From contig WGMG01000008.1 in the NCBI GenBank assembly GCA_016125185.1, forward strand, positions 20,066-84,065: a stretch of 64,000 nucleotides of DNA, read 5' to 3'. Below the pieces are notes generated by a model. It did no database searches. It was not told the DNA's origin and worked only from the letters and a program-made list of their open reading frames with translations. How positions within the stretch are numbered: position 1 is the stretch's first letter; every line of letters begins with the position of its first letter. Positions 1-9,140 of the stretch are shown here, piece by piece. This DNA comes from Armatimonadota bacterium (lineage in GTDB: Bacteria > Armatimonadota > Fimbriimonadia > Fimbriimonadales > Fimbriimonadaceae). The translations under genes and the position numbers were made by a program.

Positions 1-4
1 GTAC

Positions 5-616
5 GTGCGCCAAAGCCAGAGGCAAGACTTTCTCCGTGACTACTCGACTGAGCAGTGTCGGATCGTCGAGAAGAAGATTCAAAGGAAACCTGGCCTTGTG
101 CAGCGGGTACTGCACTGTCCAGGACCGGTTGCGAACCGCACCGAGCAAATCGACGCATCTCAACTGGAGGTGCCTGCGATTGGGCAAAGCATTGAAGTCT
201 TCTACAGCAGGTCGAATCCGACCCTGTGGCTTTCTAAGCCGCCGACGGCCGATTGGAATTCGAGCATTGCCATTTGGGAATGGCTGGTTGTTTTGGGGAT
301 TGCCGGTGGCATTGGGGCTTGGATTGGGTTCCAGTGGTGGCCGGTTCGCAAAGACCTCAAGCGGTTAGAATGCATGCCGCTTGTCGTGGCGTCGCTAGTG
401 AAATCCGAAGATGTGGAGTCCGACAAGGTTCACGCCTGGATTGAGTTTTGGTTTGAGGAGAAGAAGTACAAGGCGGATTTGGCGGTGCCGAAAGATCGCG
501 TCGGAAGGTTCCTCGACGCGCGCAGGTTCTTGTTGGAGATTGAGAATAATGATCCCCACACGATTCGCTACCACTTTGGTTCGACTTACTGTCTGTTGCT
601 TCCGCCGCTGAATTGA
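5..616 (+). CDS. Hypothetical membrane protein, possibly 5'-truncated by the window edge
   Basis: Function not recognised. The first possible start is a GTG at base 5, but the frame is still open at the window edge, so the true start may lie outside. The 203-residue product has one clear hydrophobic segment near residues 92-112 (WLVVLGIAGGIGAWIGFQWW) followed by a charged domain. It shares with the next gene a pattern of T-E-x-C-x-V early, then a short stretch ending in F-Y-[SA]-[RK]-x-x-P-x-x-W, then P-x-A-x-W, a membrane segment and a beta-rich cytosolic or periplasmic tail. That shared order suggests a duplicated pair. The layout resembles DUF3592-like proteins (extracytoplasmic loop between membrane segments), but this is only a resemblance by eye. 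Confidence 0.6.
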   Translation: MRQSQRQDFLRDYSTEQCRIVEKKIQRKPGLVQRVLHCPGPVANRTEQIDASQLEVPAIGQSIEVFYSRSNPTLWLSKPPTADWNSSIAIWEWLVVLGIAGGIGAWIGFQWWPVRKDLKRLECMPLVVASLVKSEDVESDKVHAWIEFWFEEKKYKADLAVPKDRVGRFLDARRFLLEIENNDPHTIRYHFGSTYCLLLPPLN

Positions 617-664
617 TAGGCCATTTGATCAGAGGCCGTTCGCTCTTCCGGTAATTAGGGGTCG

Positions 665-690
665 CCCCGATTCCGCTTTGCTCATCGGGG
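665..690. terminator. Hairpin followed by a T run
   Basis: The arms ccccga (665-670) and tcgggg (685-690) can pair, and an eight-base T run follows at 713-720, about 20 bases further on. The spacing is looser than in a classic intrinsic terminator. It lies in the 269-base gap between the first two genes, which otherwise holds no gene I can support. The same gap contains a 17-base stretch (780-796) found again at 28226-28242. Confidence 0.35.
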
Positions 691-885
691 TCTTCGACTT
701 CGCTCCTTGGACTTTTTTTTGAATCGCGGACTTTACCCAGGCCTCTGTTCCTCTGGAACTCCGACCCGGGCTAACATGGAACGGGCCTTCAGCCCTGCGT
801 CGGAGCCAGTTGTAGGTTGGCTGGTTTCGCCGCAAGTTGGTCCATGCCATGTTAAGCGCTCAAGTTCGGATAAAGTAACCTAGAT

Positions 886-1647
886 TTGAACCAACCCGTA
901 TCTATTCTCGTGAGTGAGGTTCGGTTGAAGCCGAAGTTTATTACGGGCTATCGGCAATCGTTGGGGTTTGTTGGCGTCTGTTTTTTTGTCGCCGCATTGG
1001 CGCTTGCGTATGTGGAATCTGGGCGGGCCGGGTTCGTGACCGACCATACGGAGACGACATGTACGGTTGCTTCCCGATCGATGGGAAAGACTTCCTCTTT
1101 AGAGCTTCGCTGCGACGACCATTTTCCTCGGGAAGAGTCGACAGTCGGCCAATCCGTGTACGACGAGAACCCGGTTGGCACCCAATTCCCCATCTTCTAT
1201 GCCAAAAATGCGCCCCAGATTTGGGAGCGGTTCGCGCCAACGGCCACTTGGAGTCAGGCCAGGGCTAAGCAAGAGTGGTTCATCTTGGCTGGAGTTGCCG
1301 CGGTAGCCGCCATGATCTTTCGAGCGATTTGGCGAGCTGGGCAGGGCGAACTCGCCTTTCTTCGACATGCGGAGCTTCTCGACGCCGAAATCGTGGATGT
1401 CGCCAATGTCGATACGAGGCAAAATCGGGCAACCCTGAGGGTGAAGTTTCGACTTGATGGCGAGTGGAAGGAATTGTCTTTGGATGGCGGTACAGGGGAT
1501 TTAGGGCAGTACTACACGGACCGCCAAATTCGCGTTGCGGTTCAAGATGGTCAGCCGATAGAGATCAGGGCTCTCAACAAGATGAACTTTGCTGAGCCGT
1601 GCCCGAAGGTCCCAAGCGATACCAGCATCGAAAGTCCCAGCGGCTGA
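886..1647 (+). CDS. Hypothetical two-segment membrane protein, related to the preceding gene
   Basis: Not recognised as a named family. The 253-residue product has a hydrophobic segment at about residues 25-45 (FVGVCFFVAALALAYV), an extracytoplasmic-looking stretch with two cysteines, a second membrane segment near 130-150 and a hydrophilic tail. The cysteine region and the FYAKNAPQIW and PTATW motifs match the order seen in the upstream gene, so the two are probably paralogues. The layout is DUF3592-like. The start is uncertain: TTG at 886 or an in-frame GTG at 910. I see no strong ribosome-binding site that decides between them. Confidence 0.6.
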   Translation: MNQPVSILVSEVRLKPKFITGYRQSLGFVGVCFFVAALALAYVESGRAGFVTDHTETTCTVASRSMGKTSSLELRCDDHFPREESTVGQSVYDENPVGTQFPIFYAKNAPQIWERFAPTATWSQARAKQEWFILAGVAAVAAMIFRAIWRAGQGELAFLRHAELLDAEIVDVANVDTRQNRATLRVKFRLDGEWKELSLDGGTGDLGQYYTDRQIRVAVQDGQPIEIRALNKMNFAEPCPKVPSDTSIESPSG

Positions 1648-1734
1648 ACAACTCTCCTTAGATGCTCGTTGATGGCTTTCCATCTGGAACACGCCATGAA
1701 GCTGGGAATTTCCGAATCTCGAACCAAGGTCAGG

Positions 1735-2190
1735 ATGGCTGACCTCGAAAACGCCTTCCTCGACTTTCTATCGAGCCACTCCACCACGATCCTGCGATGG
1801 GCGATAGCAGTAGTCTTCATCTGGTTCGGGGCGTTGAAGCTGGTTCCGGGCGTAAGTCCGGCCGAGGCGATCGCAGGCCGGACGCTTCAAGAGTTGTCGC
1901 TTGGCGTGCTCAAACCGTCGTTGTCGCTCCCGTTGCTTGCGCTTTTGGAGGTCACGATCGGATTTGGGTTTCTGTTTGGTCGTCGACTCAAGCTCACTCT
2001 ATGGCTTTTGATGGGGCACATGGCGGGCACGCTGACGCCGTTCGTGCTGTTTCCTCACGAGAGAGACGATGTCGAGTTTTGGCGTACCGACGATGCTGGG
2101 CCAGTACATCCTGAAGAACTGCGTTTTGATTGCCGCCGGGCTGGTGTTGTTCGGCAGTCTGAGGGCGACTGCCGAACCAACTGGGGCTAG
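1735..2190 (+). CDS. DoxX-like membrane protein with an apparent frameshift near its 3' end
   Basis: The N-terminal part (MADLENAFLDF, then TTILRWAIAVVFIWFGALKL and LPLLALLEVTIGFGFLFG) fits a small DoxX/SURF4-type membrane protein. I prefer ATG 1735 because the extra residues from the earlier ATG at 1669 look non-native. After LFPHE, near 2068, the frame turns hydrophilic and odd (RDDVEFWRTDDAGP). Another frame from about 2077 reads SSFGVPTMLGQYILKN followed by a good membrane helix (CVLIAAGLVLFGSL), ending at 2197. This is the expected C-terminus, so one base seems gained or two lost in the gagagagac stretch at 2066-2074. It could be a real mutation or a sequencing error. Confidence 0.65.
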   Translation: MADLENAFLDFLSSHSTTILRWAIAVVFIWFGALKLVPGVSPAEAIAGRTLQELSLGVLKPSLSLPLLALLEVTIGFGFLFGRRLKLTLWLLMGHMAGTLTPFVLFPHERDDVEFWRTDDAGPVHPEELRFDCRRAGVVRQSEGDCRTNWG

Positions 2191-2193
2191 GAC

Positions 2194-3903
2194 CTAATTC
2201 GAGGCATTGTCCACGAAGCAAATGCTGTCTGGCGTGTTGAAGGCTACCGACGTTCCGCCAGTACACACGAGTGACGGGAAGGGAATCGGTGTATCACCCC
2301 ATCCTTGGTATGGATAGTAGTTGCTATCGAGCGTGTACTGCCGAGAGGCATGGATGTAGTTTTGGGGATTACCGAATGCGCGCAAAGTGACCTGATTTTT
2401 GGGGAATTTGTTGGTCGCCAGAGTGTAGACCTCGCTACCATTAGCGCTGATTGTTGAGGCAAGCGGCACCGAACCGTTGAAGGCAAAGCCATGTTCGAGC
2501 GCGAGGGTTTGAGAGTTATACATCTGCCCTACGCTCATCAGAATCGAGTTTCCGACAGCCGTGAACCTTCCGCCTAGGGCAGTGTAATCGGAGGGGTTCG
2601 CTCTGGCGAAAATGTTCTTTGCGCCGGGCGTGAAACCGGACGCATCGAACGTGAACACCTGGTTTTGATTGAAGATTTGGGTGGCCACGATCTTGTTCGG
2701 GCCGAGCCACGCCGCTGAGGAGAAACCTCGTGGAGCGTTGGCGCTAATGACGGTTCCATGATCCACGACGATGATCGCATGGTTGCCGTGGGCATCGTGG
2801 TGGACGACAAGGATTCGGTCTTCATCATTGGGATCGACGATGATCTGCCCAATTCGAGACGTGATGCCAGGGAAAGTTACCGAAATCGGAGCCGATAGAG
2901 TTTCGTCAGGAAGGCTCATTTTCCGGACCGAGTTGGCACCTTCAAGACCGATCCACATCGACTGCCCACTGGGCGTGACGGTGAGAGCGCTGGCGACACC
3001 GCCGACGGGAATGGTGCGGGTGATGGTCGCCGTCTTGGGGTCGATGACGGCGATAGTCTGACTTGCCGGGTCGTTCGCGCCCATGGCAGACCAGAGAATC
3101 TGTCGGTTGGCCTCCCATTCGAGAGCGTTGGATTGGCGATTGAGGATTCGCGAAGCCTGGCTGGGTTGCGGGCCGATCACCATCTCTCGGACGAGCCAGA
3201 TAGAGCCGAGGGTAACCCGGATGGGAATGGTTCCTTCATCGGTAAGGGTTGCCAGGCCCGTCGGAGAAATCGTTACCGAGGGATTGGCGTGATCAACTTC
3301 GTAGTGGGTGATCCGATCGGGAGAGGCCAGGTACCATGAGTTGGGTCCCACTCTGTCCCTAGCCGCGATATTTACGTGGGACTGAACGGTCGTGCCAGCG
3401 ACCAAGTTGTTCCAGCCGAAGTCGCATTGGAAATATCCGTATCGATCGATCACGTTGAATGCGACGCCGAATTTTGGGGTCGCACTGCTTGGACCTAATG
3501 AGTCGGTGAAGGTGGCATCGTTTTTAAACCAGATGTTGGCCACGTTCCACGCGACGTCGGTGCCGCCAGCGTTCGTTTCGGAGAAGTACTCGAGCTTGAC
3601 TGCATGGTTGCCGGGCATGGGCCGAGAAGGAGGTTCCGACGCAAATGTCCTCGGCAACCTCGACTTTGGCGCATTGACGACCCAGGAAAGGTCTGCCCCA
3701 GGTCCCGAACCGTCGGCAATCGTTATTCGAACCGATTGAATGGCGTCGGGATGGCCCTCCGATGCCTCAATGGGTAGGAAGATCGTGAATTTGTTTGAGA
3801 GCTGGGTCTTTGCGCTGGTGACATCCATTGTCGCGGCTCCGCCGCAACCGAGAAGAAGTAACCCCAACATCAAGCCAGCACAATCCGTGTGCTTTCGAGC
3901 CAT
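2194..3903 (-). CDS. Surface lipoprotein with YVTN-like beta-propeller
   Basis: The 569-residue product starts with a type II signal peptide ending in the lipobox LLLGC (about residues 16-20), followed by GGAATMDV. Residues 30-250 are beta-rich and Ig-like, with a W-x-V-[ND]-x-P motif also seen in the lipoproteins at 4.9, 10.2 and 12.5 kb. Residues 260-560 read as propeller blades (ILWSAMGANDPASQTIAVID, then VGGVASALTVTPSGQSMWIG), as in YVTN/NHL-type repeats. Such proteins usually sit on the cell surface or in the periplasm and bind partners; no catalytic site is visible. This is the most diverged of the four relatives. Substrate and partner are unknown. Confidence 0.75.
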   Translation of the reverse strand: MARKHTDCAGLMLGLLLLGCGGAATMDVTSAKTQLSNKFTIFLPIEASEGHPDAIQSVRITIADGSGPGADLSWVVNAPKSRLPRTFASEPPSRPMPGNHAVKLEYFSETNAGGTDVAWNVANIWFKNDATFTDSLGPSSATPKFGVAFNVIDRYGYFQCDFGWNNLVAGTTVQSHVNIAARDRVGPNSWYLASPDRITHYEVDHANPSVTISPTGLATLTDEGTIPIRVTLGSIWLVREMVIGPQPSQASRILNRQSNALEWEANRQILWSAMGANDPASQTIAVIDPKTATITRTIPVGGVASALTVTPSGQSMWIGLEGANSVRKMSLPDETLSAPISVTFPGITSRIGQIIVDPNDEDRILVVHHDAHGNHAIIVVDHGTVISANAPRGFSSAAWLGPNKIVATQIFNQNQVFTFDASGFTPGAKNIFARANPSDYTALGGRFTAVGNSILMSVGQMYNSQTLALEHGFAFNGSVPLASTISANGSEVYTLATNKFPKNQVTLRAFGNPQNYIHASRQYTLDSNYYPYQGWGDTPIPFPSLVCTGGTSVAFNTPDSICFVDNASN

Positions 3904-3946
3904 GACTTAGATAATTATATGCCTTTGCCAGTATTTTTACAGGGTT

Positions 3947-4804
3947 TTACGGATTAAAGGGTGTCAGAAGCAGTTTCTGGAAGCTGACGGGGCCGTGGTC
4001 GCCTTGGAGAAGAATCGGTCCGGGCTCGCCTTCGTTGGAGTCCAGTGCACCCCCGGTGATGCCGGGAATCGTGTCTTCGACGACTAAGTGGCCGTTCAGT
4101 TCGACTGTGACCTTTCGGCCGATCAGTTCGATCACCGCGTGGTTCCACTCTTCGGCGGGATGGATGGCGTTGCGGTTTGGCGCAAAGAAGCCGTAGATGG
4201 CCGCAGAAGAGCCGACGGACGGCTCGGAACCGAAATCGTCGAGAATCTGGAACTCGTATCGCCCGCGAAGGTAGATGCCGCTGTTGCTCTTTTCCGGGTA
4301 AGTGTATTCGGCCTCTAGCCGGAAGTCGGTGAATTTCTGGATGGAGACGATGTCGGTGCCCTTGGCCGAATTCACCAGGATGCCGTTTTCCATCGACCAG
4401 TTGAAAGCCATATCCGTCCATCGGGCAGTAAAGCCTTCGAGACCAGCGGCGATGAGATCGATAGGTTCGCCGGGGGTGCCGGCAGCGCGGTCCATGGCGG
4501 GGGCACGGGTGCCAGACACGGGGTATGGCTCGTCCTCCCAAATCCAGGCTTGGCCAGAGATGTAATCGCCCTCGATGGTCAGCTCGAATCGGAGGTCGGA
4601 CTTGCAGCCCTCGTACTGCGGCGGAAGTGCGAAGGAGAGGCGATTGCCGTCGATAACGATGCTGGGGATGGGGCGGGAACTGCCCCAGATGCCAACGTAG
4701 CGGCCAACGATCTCGCCTAAATCATTGGAAATCTCGAACCAGGATGGGAAGGGGCCGGAGGGGCGATGGACGGTGACGTCCCACGCGCCAAGGACAGAAC
4801 TCAT
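3947..4804 (-). CDS. DUF1080 (3-keto-disaccharide hydrolase-type) domain protein
   Basis: The C-terminal half has the hallmarks of DUF1080, a LamG-like jelly-roll domain: FTDFRLEAEY, then SNSGIYLRGRYEFQILDD, EWNHAVIELIGRKVTVELNG and a final GPVSFQKLLLTP. The N-terminal 110 residues look like a separate small beta domain with its own tryptophan-rich core. I choose ATG 4804 (MSSVLGAWDV). The only longer option is a TTG at 4855 lying inside a perfect hairpin, and its added residues look untranslated. No signal peptide is evident from this start. Family members are linked to breakdown of 3-keto sugars and glycans, but activity here is inferred only from the fold. It follows the propeller lipoprotein gene at 4866-6497 on the same strand. 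Confidence 0.75.
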   Translation of the reverse strand: MSSVLGAWDVTVHRPSGPFPSWFEISNDLGEIVGRYVGIWGSSRPIPSIVIDGNRLSFALPPQYEGCKSDLRFELTIEGDYISGQAWIWEDEPYPVSGTRAPAMDRAAGTPGEPIDLIAAGLEGFTARWTDMAFNWSMENGILVNSAKGTDIVSIQKFTDFRLEAEYTYPEKSNSGIYLRGRYEFQILDDFGSEPSVGSSAAIYGFFAPNRNAIHPAEEWNHAVIELIGRKVTVELNGHLVVEDTIPGITGGALDSNEGEPGPILLQGDHGPVSFQKLLLTPFNP

Positions 4805-4823
4805 GGCCGAGAGTTTACTTGCG

Positions 4824-4855
4824 TTGTGTCCCGGCACTTCGGCGCCGGGACACAA
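4824..4855. terminator. Perfect 12-bp hairpin between two minus-strand genes
   Basis: Arms ttgtgtcccggc (4824-4835) and gccgggacacaa (4844-4855) are exact reverse complements around an 8-base loop. It lies between the stop of the propeller lipoprotein gene (4866) and the ATG of the DUF1080 gene (4804). There is no clear T run on either side, so it may be a terminator, an mRNA-stability hairpin or an attenuator. Confidence 0.55.
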
Positions 4856-4865
4856 AGTGTCACCC

Positions 4866-6497
4866 TTAAAGGCTCGGAGCGTGGGGCACGACGTACAGAC
4901 CCTTGGCAGTCAGGACGGCAAAGCCGGTGGCTCCAAACCGCGTGGTTTGGATGACGCCTTCCGATGAAGCGCTGTCCAGAGGCAGGGTTGCAGCTTGGAT
5001 CGGGCCCATGCTCGACAAGTCGAAGCCTCGAATGATTCTCGGATAAGAGCCGGCGACGGTCAGCCAAGCCGAATTTCCATTCGAGTCGGTCGCGACGCTT
5101 TCGTAGGCTTCCGAGCCGTTCGTCAACTGTCCCTGAGATGTCAGGAAACCGCTGGAGAAAACGTCTCCGTTTTGGAAGTAGACATTGTTGCCTGCAAGGC
5201 CGATGTTGCCGCTATGGGCGTTGGGAGCATCGACCGAGCCGAGGACCACGGCATCATTGGTGTCCATCAGGACTCGGTAGATCGTGTTGTTCCCACCATT
5301 CTGGATTCCGTCGACCGTCTGCGAAGATGTCCAAACGACTGTGGCGGCGGTGTCGAGGGCAGGGGCGGTTTGGTTCACGATTACGCCGCTGCGATAGAAG
5401 ATCGGACCCATTGCATGCTGTCCGCTAGCGTCTGACAGGCAGACGGCGATGTCGGTCGTCGAGTTCGGTGCGAACTTGATATCGGAGGCGATTCCGCTTG
5501 CATAGAGCGAACTGAAGTCGATGGTGGCCCCGGCCGTTCGGCTGGTGAGATCGACGACACGCAAAGTACTCGAACCGTTGATGCCGACATAGGCGACGGT
5601 TCCATCGGCGGAGACAGCAATCGCACCTGGGTTCGAACCGACCGCGATCGGCGTACCGATAGTGCCGGTGGCGGGATCGATGTCCACGATAGAATCGGGG
5701 TAGGCGGTTGACGCGCCAAACGTGCCCCAGAACTTATTGTTTCCGGCATCGTAGGCGATATGGTTGGCGAGGAATGTGTATTTTGTGAAGGTCGCCGCGG
5801 GCGGAGTGACATGGACCGAGGTCGAACCGGTCACCGCTTCAAAAGTAGCTTGGACGCCGATCGTCCCTTCGGCGACGCCGGTCAGCGTCTTTCCAGCGAG
5901 AGTCGCAAAGGGAGGATTACCGGGCAAGGTGATGTCAACAAGGTCCTGGGGAAGAGCCACAACGTCTGCGCCGCTTCGGCCAGAGACGGTGACGGTTTCG
6001 AACGTGTTTGCGGCTAGGTCGGGAGCGGTGACCACGAGCGAGGTGAGCGTGCTGTTGTAGGTGACCGTGCCGAAGGCGGTGCCATCAGGGTTCAGGACGG
6101 TGCCGTTCGAGAGCACTTCTATGCTGGCGGAGGCTGATGCGACGTTCGTTCCTGCGCCAGCGGCGGCGTTGAAGAAGGTCACGCTTAGCGTGCCGTGGCC
6201 AGATTCGACCGAGCCAGGACTCTGGTAGAAGACGGTTTGGGCGGTAAGGCCAGCGGGGCGATCGACGGTCCAAGTGGTTGGCGTTCCCCCTGTGGGCGTG
6301 AACGTGATAGTTGCCGATTTAGCGTAGCTCGGACCCTGCACGTCGCGAGTCAGGGCGGCCCAAGCAATTGGTACCTTGGGCGAAGTCAAACCGGAAGAAG
6401 AGCTGAGGGCACCGCCACAGCCAGATAAGGAAAACGAAGCAAGAATTGCAAGGACGAGAGACCCCGTAACGACGCGAGATCCAGATTGAATAGCCAT
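4866..6497 (-). CDS. Surface lipoprotein with Ig-like region and YVTN-like propeller
   Basis: The 543-residue product has a signal peptide with lipobox LSGC at residues 24-27, followed by a low-complexity serine linker. Residues 40-235 form a beta-rich region with signature motifs shared with the 10.2 and 12.5 kb relatives: IAW-x-x-x-TR near the start, WTVDRPAG, and VALPQDLVD. Residues 240-540 contain propeller-type repeats (NKFWGTFGAS, IVDIDPATGTIGTPIAVG, AIAVSADGTVAYVG, LRVVDLTS). It is probably anchored in the outer membrane by its lipid and may be exposed. No enzymatic residues are apparent. Its promoter must lie in the 6498-6745 interval shared with the divergent regulator gene. Confidence 0.75.
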   Translation of the reverse strand: MAIQSGSRVVTGSLVLAILASFSLSGCGGALSSSSGLTSPKVPIAWAALTRDVQGPSYAKSATITFTPTGGTPTTWTVDRPAGLTAQTVFYQSPGSVESGHGTLSVTFFNAAAGAGTNVASASASIEVLSNGTVLNPDGTAFGTVTYNSTLTSLVVTAPDLAANTFETVTVSGRSGADVVALPQDLVDITLPGNPPFATLAGKTLTGVAEGTIGVQATFEAVTGSTSVHVTPPAATFTKYTFLANHIAYDAGNNKFWGTFGASTAYPDSIVDIDPATGTIGTPIAVGSNPGAIAVSADGTVAYVGINGSSTLRVVDLTSRTAGATIDFSSLYASGIASDIKFAPNSTTDIAVCLSDASGQHAMGPIFYRSGVIVNQTAPALDTAATVVWTSSQTVDGIQNGGNNTIYRVLMDTNDAVVLGSVDAPNAHSGNIGLAGNNVYFQNGDVFSSGFLTSQGQLTNGSEAYESVATDSNGNSAWLTVAGSYPRIIRGFDLSSMGPIQAATLPLDSASSEGVIQTTRFGATGFAVLTAKGLYVVPHAPSL

Positions 6498-6649
6498 ATT
6501 GATCCACAGCGGCGCAACATAGGTGTTGAACCCGGCACTAGCCCTCTACCGGTCCAGAAAAAGACTCCCCACCGCGCCTATTTGAATTCTAGGCCAAGCC
6601 CGCCCCACAAAGAAAGTCCTATAAGAATTTTCACTGAGTTGTCGTTTGG

Positions 6650-6689
6650 ATGTTCAAAAGCTTATGTTCATAGTTTACAAATATGTTCA
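6650..6689. promoter_or_regulatory. Three direct ATGTTCA repeats upstream of the regulator gene
   Basis: The heptamer atgttca occurs at 6650-6656, 6664-6670 and 6683-6689, within the 248-base divergent intergenic region between a lipoprotein gene (minus) and the GntR/LacI-type regulator (plus). The surrounding sequence is AT-rich compared with neighbouring genes, as expected for a promoter. An operator for the adjacent regulator is plausible, but I see no classic GntR palindrome, so the role is inference. Confidence 0.35.
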
Positions 6690-6745
6690 GAAATGACCAC
6701 ATTCACAAAATGCTCCCCTATCATGGGGATTGACGGAGGACGATG

Positions 6746-7884
6746 ATGTCTACCTGGCGCGAAATTTCCGACCACATCAAGAATCGTATCGATTCTGGTG
6801 AATTCAATTTTGGCCAGAAATTGCCTCGAGAAGCCGAGCTAGGGGAGGAGTACTCCGTCAGTCGTTCAACGATTCACCGTGCCCTCGAGCTTCTCGAATC
6901 CCTGGGCTACGTCGAGAGTCGTAAACGCGGCGGAACATATGTTCGCAAGGAGCCGCGCGAGAAACGCCACCTGGTCGCCCTTATTTTTGATAGGGTGGCT
7001 AAGAACTTCGACTTTCCGTCTTCAGAAATGATCGACGGCATCAAGGATGCCTTGGGCGATCAGTTTGGGCTGGTCCTGTGCGACTCCAAAGATTCCATCG
7101 AGCGCGAGGCGAACTTTTTGTCGCGCATGTCTCGCGAGACAGATGGAATCATCTGCTTCCCGATCGCCGACCAGCGGGATGGAACGTTTCTCGAAAAGCT
7201 CCACGCGACGGGCTTTCCGGTTGTGGTCGTCGACCGAATTCCAGTTGGCTTCAAGGGCAGCGCGGTGATCTCGGACGACCGAGGCGCGACCCTGTCGGCG
7301 ATCCGCATGCTTCGCGACCACGGGCATAAACACATCGGCTTTCTTGGCTTTCATAAGGAGACGGTTACGTCGGCGATGGCCCGTTACAATGCGTTTCTGG
7401 AAGGCATGCGGGAGTGCTTTGGCATCGACGGAGAGCCTTTCGTGCGTTGGATTGGGCGCGAGTTCGAGATGAACGGCGACTTGCTTCAGACCTCGATCAA
7501 CGACATTGTTTTTTCGATGACCAAAGGACCCCAGCAGGTTACGGCGCTGTATTGCATCCAGGACGACATTGCGCTCAAGGTTCTGCGGGCAGCCGAACAA
7601 TTTAACATCCGTATTCCGGACGATCTGGAGATTGTGTCCATTAATGAGTGGCCGCCGCTGGCTCTTCGGCGGCCCTGGGACATCCACCGGATCGTGCGAA
7701 AGAAGTTCCGAATCGGCGTGGTCGCCGCCGAACTTCTACAAGAGCAAATGAGCGGGGCGAGGACACCCTCGCAAACCTGTCGAATCGAAGCCGATTTCAT
7801 CCCGTCAACCCCCCAAAACTCGCCGCTCCTCGATGAGGTGCAGGCGTGGCTCGAGGACGAAAAGAAACAAAAGGAAATCCTGCA

Positions 7885-7888
<4 letters not shown>
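6746..7888 (+). CDS. GntR-family transcriptional regulator with LacI-type sensor domain
   Basis: A DNA-binding repressor or activator. Residues 1-70 are a GntR winged helix ([37 protein letters not shown], then the wing GTYVRKE). The rest is a periplasmic-binding-protein-like sensor as in LacI/AraR regulators ([10 protein letters not shown], then [12 protein letters not shown] and GHKHIGFLG). AraR-type hybrids usually sense a sugar. I favour ATG 6746 over ATG 6743 because the GGAGGA at 6735-6740 is better spaced to it. Its stop overlaps the ATG of the pseudopilin gene, so the two are co-transcribed. With a GH76-like glycosidase downstream, an oligosaccharide ligand is a reasonable inference. 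Confidence 0.85.
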
Positions 7889-8759
<871 letters not shown>

Positions 8760-8760
<1 letters not shown>

Positions 8761-8990
8761 TGCGTTGGCTGCCGTTCTTGGTTTTGGCGGCGACCCTCTC
8801 GTTGAGCGGATGCGGCGGCGGTAACGACCATAGCGCACCTCCGCATACGGCGGATGAGCAAATAGCGGTTGAGGCAGTGAAGAACCTTACGCCAGAACAG
8901 CAGATCGAGCGTGCGCAAAACTCGCCGATGCCGCAGGCGGCCAAGGATGCTTTGATCAAGTCGATCAAAGAAAAGAACGGCATGAAGTAG
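8760..8990 (+). CDS. Small lipoprotein (76 residues)
   Basis: MRWLPFLVLAATLSLSGCGGGN is a clear lipoprotein signal with lipobox LSGC at residues 15-18. The mature part is about 60 residues, mostly helical and charged, ending in DALIKSIKEKNGMK. The start ATG overlaps the TAA of the pseudopilin gene by one base, so translational coupling is likely. A longer frame from 8658 is rejected because it runs inside the previous gene. The function is not recognisable. It may be an accessory of the pseudopilin or of the glycosidase that follows. Confidence 0.8.
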
Positions 8991-9004
8991 ATAACCTCTG
9001 CGAA

Positions 9005-9035
9005 GGGGCCGGCCGGCGTGAGTCGGACCGGCCCC
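9005..9035. terminator. GC-rich hairpin after the small lipoprotein gene
   Basis: ggggccgg (9005-9012) pairs with ccggcccc (9028-9035), and three more pairs form inside after a one-base bulge. A short T run comes about 20 bases later (9055-9059). It could end the regulator-pseudopilin-lipoprotein transcript or slow it before the glycosidase gene. Confidence 0.4.
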
Positions 9036-9140
9036 ACATTGTGATTGGAGAAAATTTTTGAATTTGATGACCTTTGAATGTCCGAAAAACGTCCTAACTG
9101 AGATGCCGTCCGACTTGGTCGGATTTCGGGCAGGAGGACA

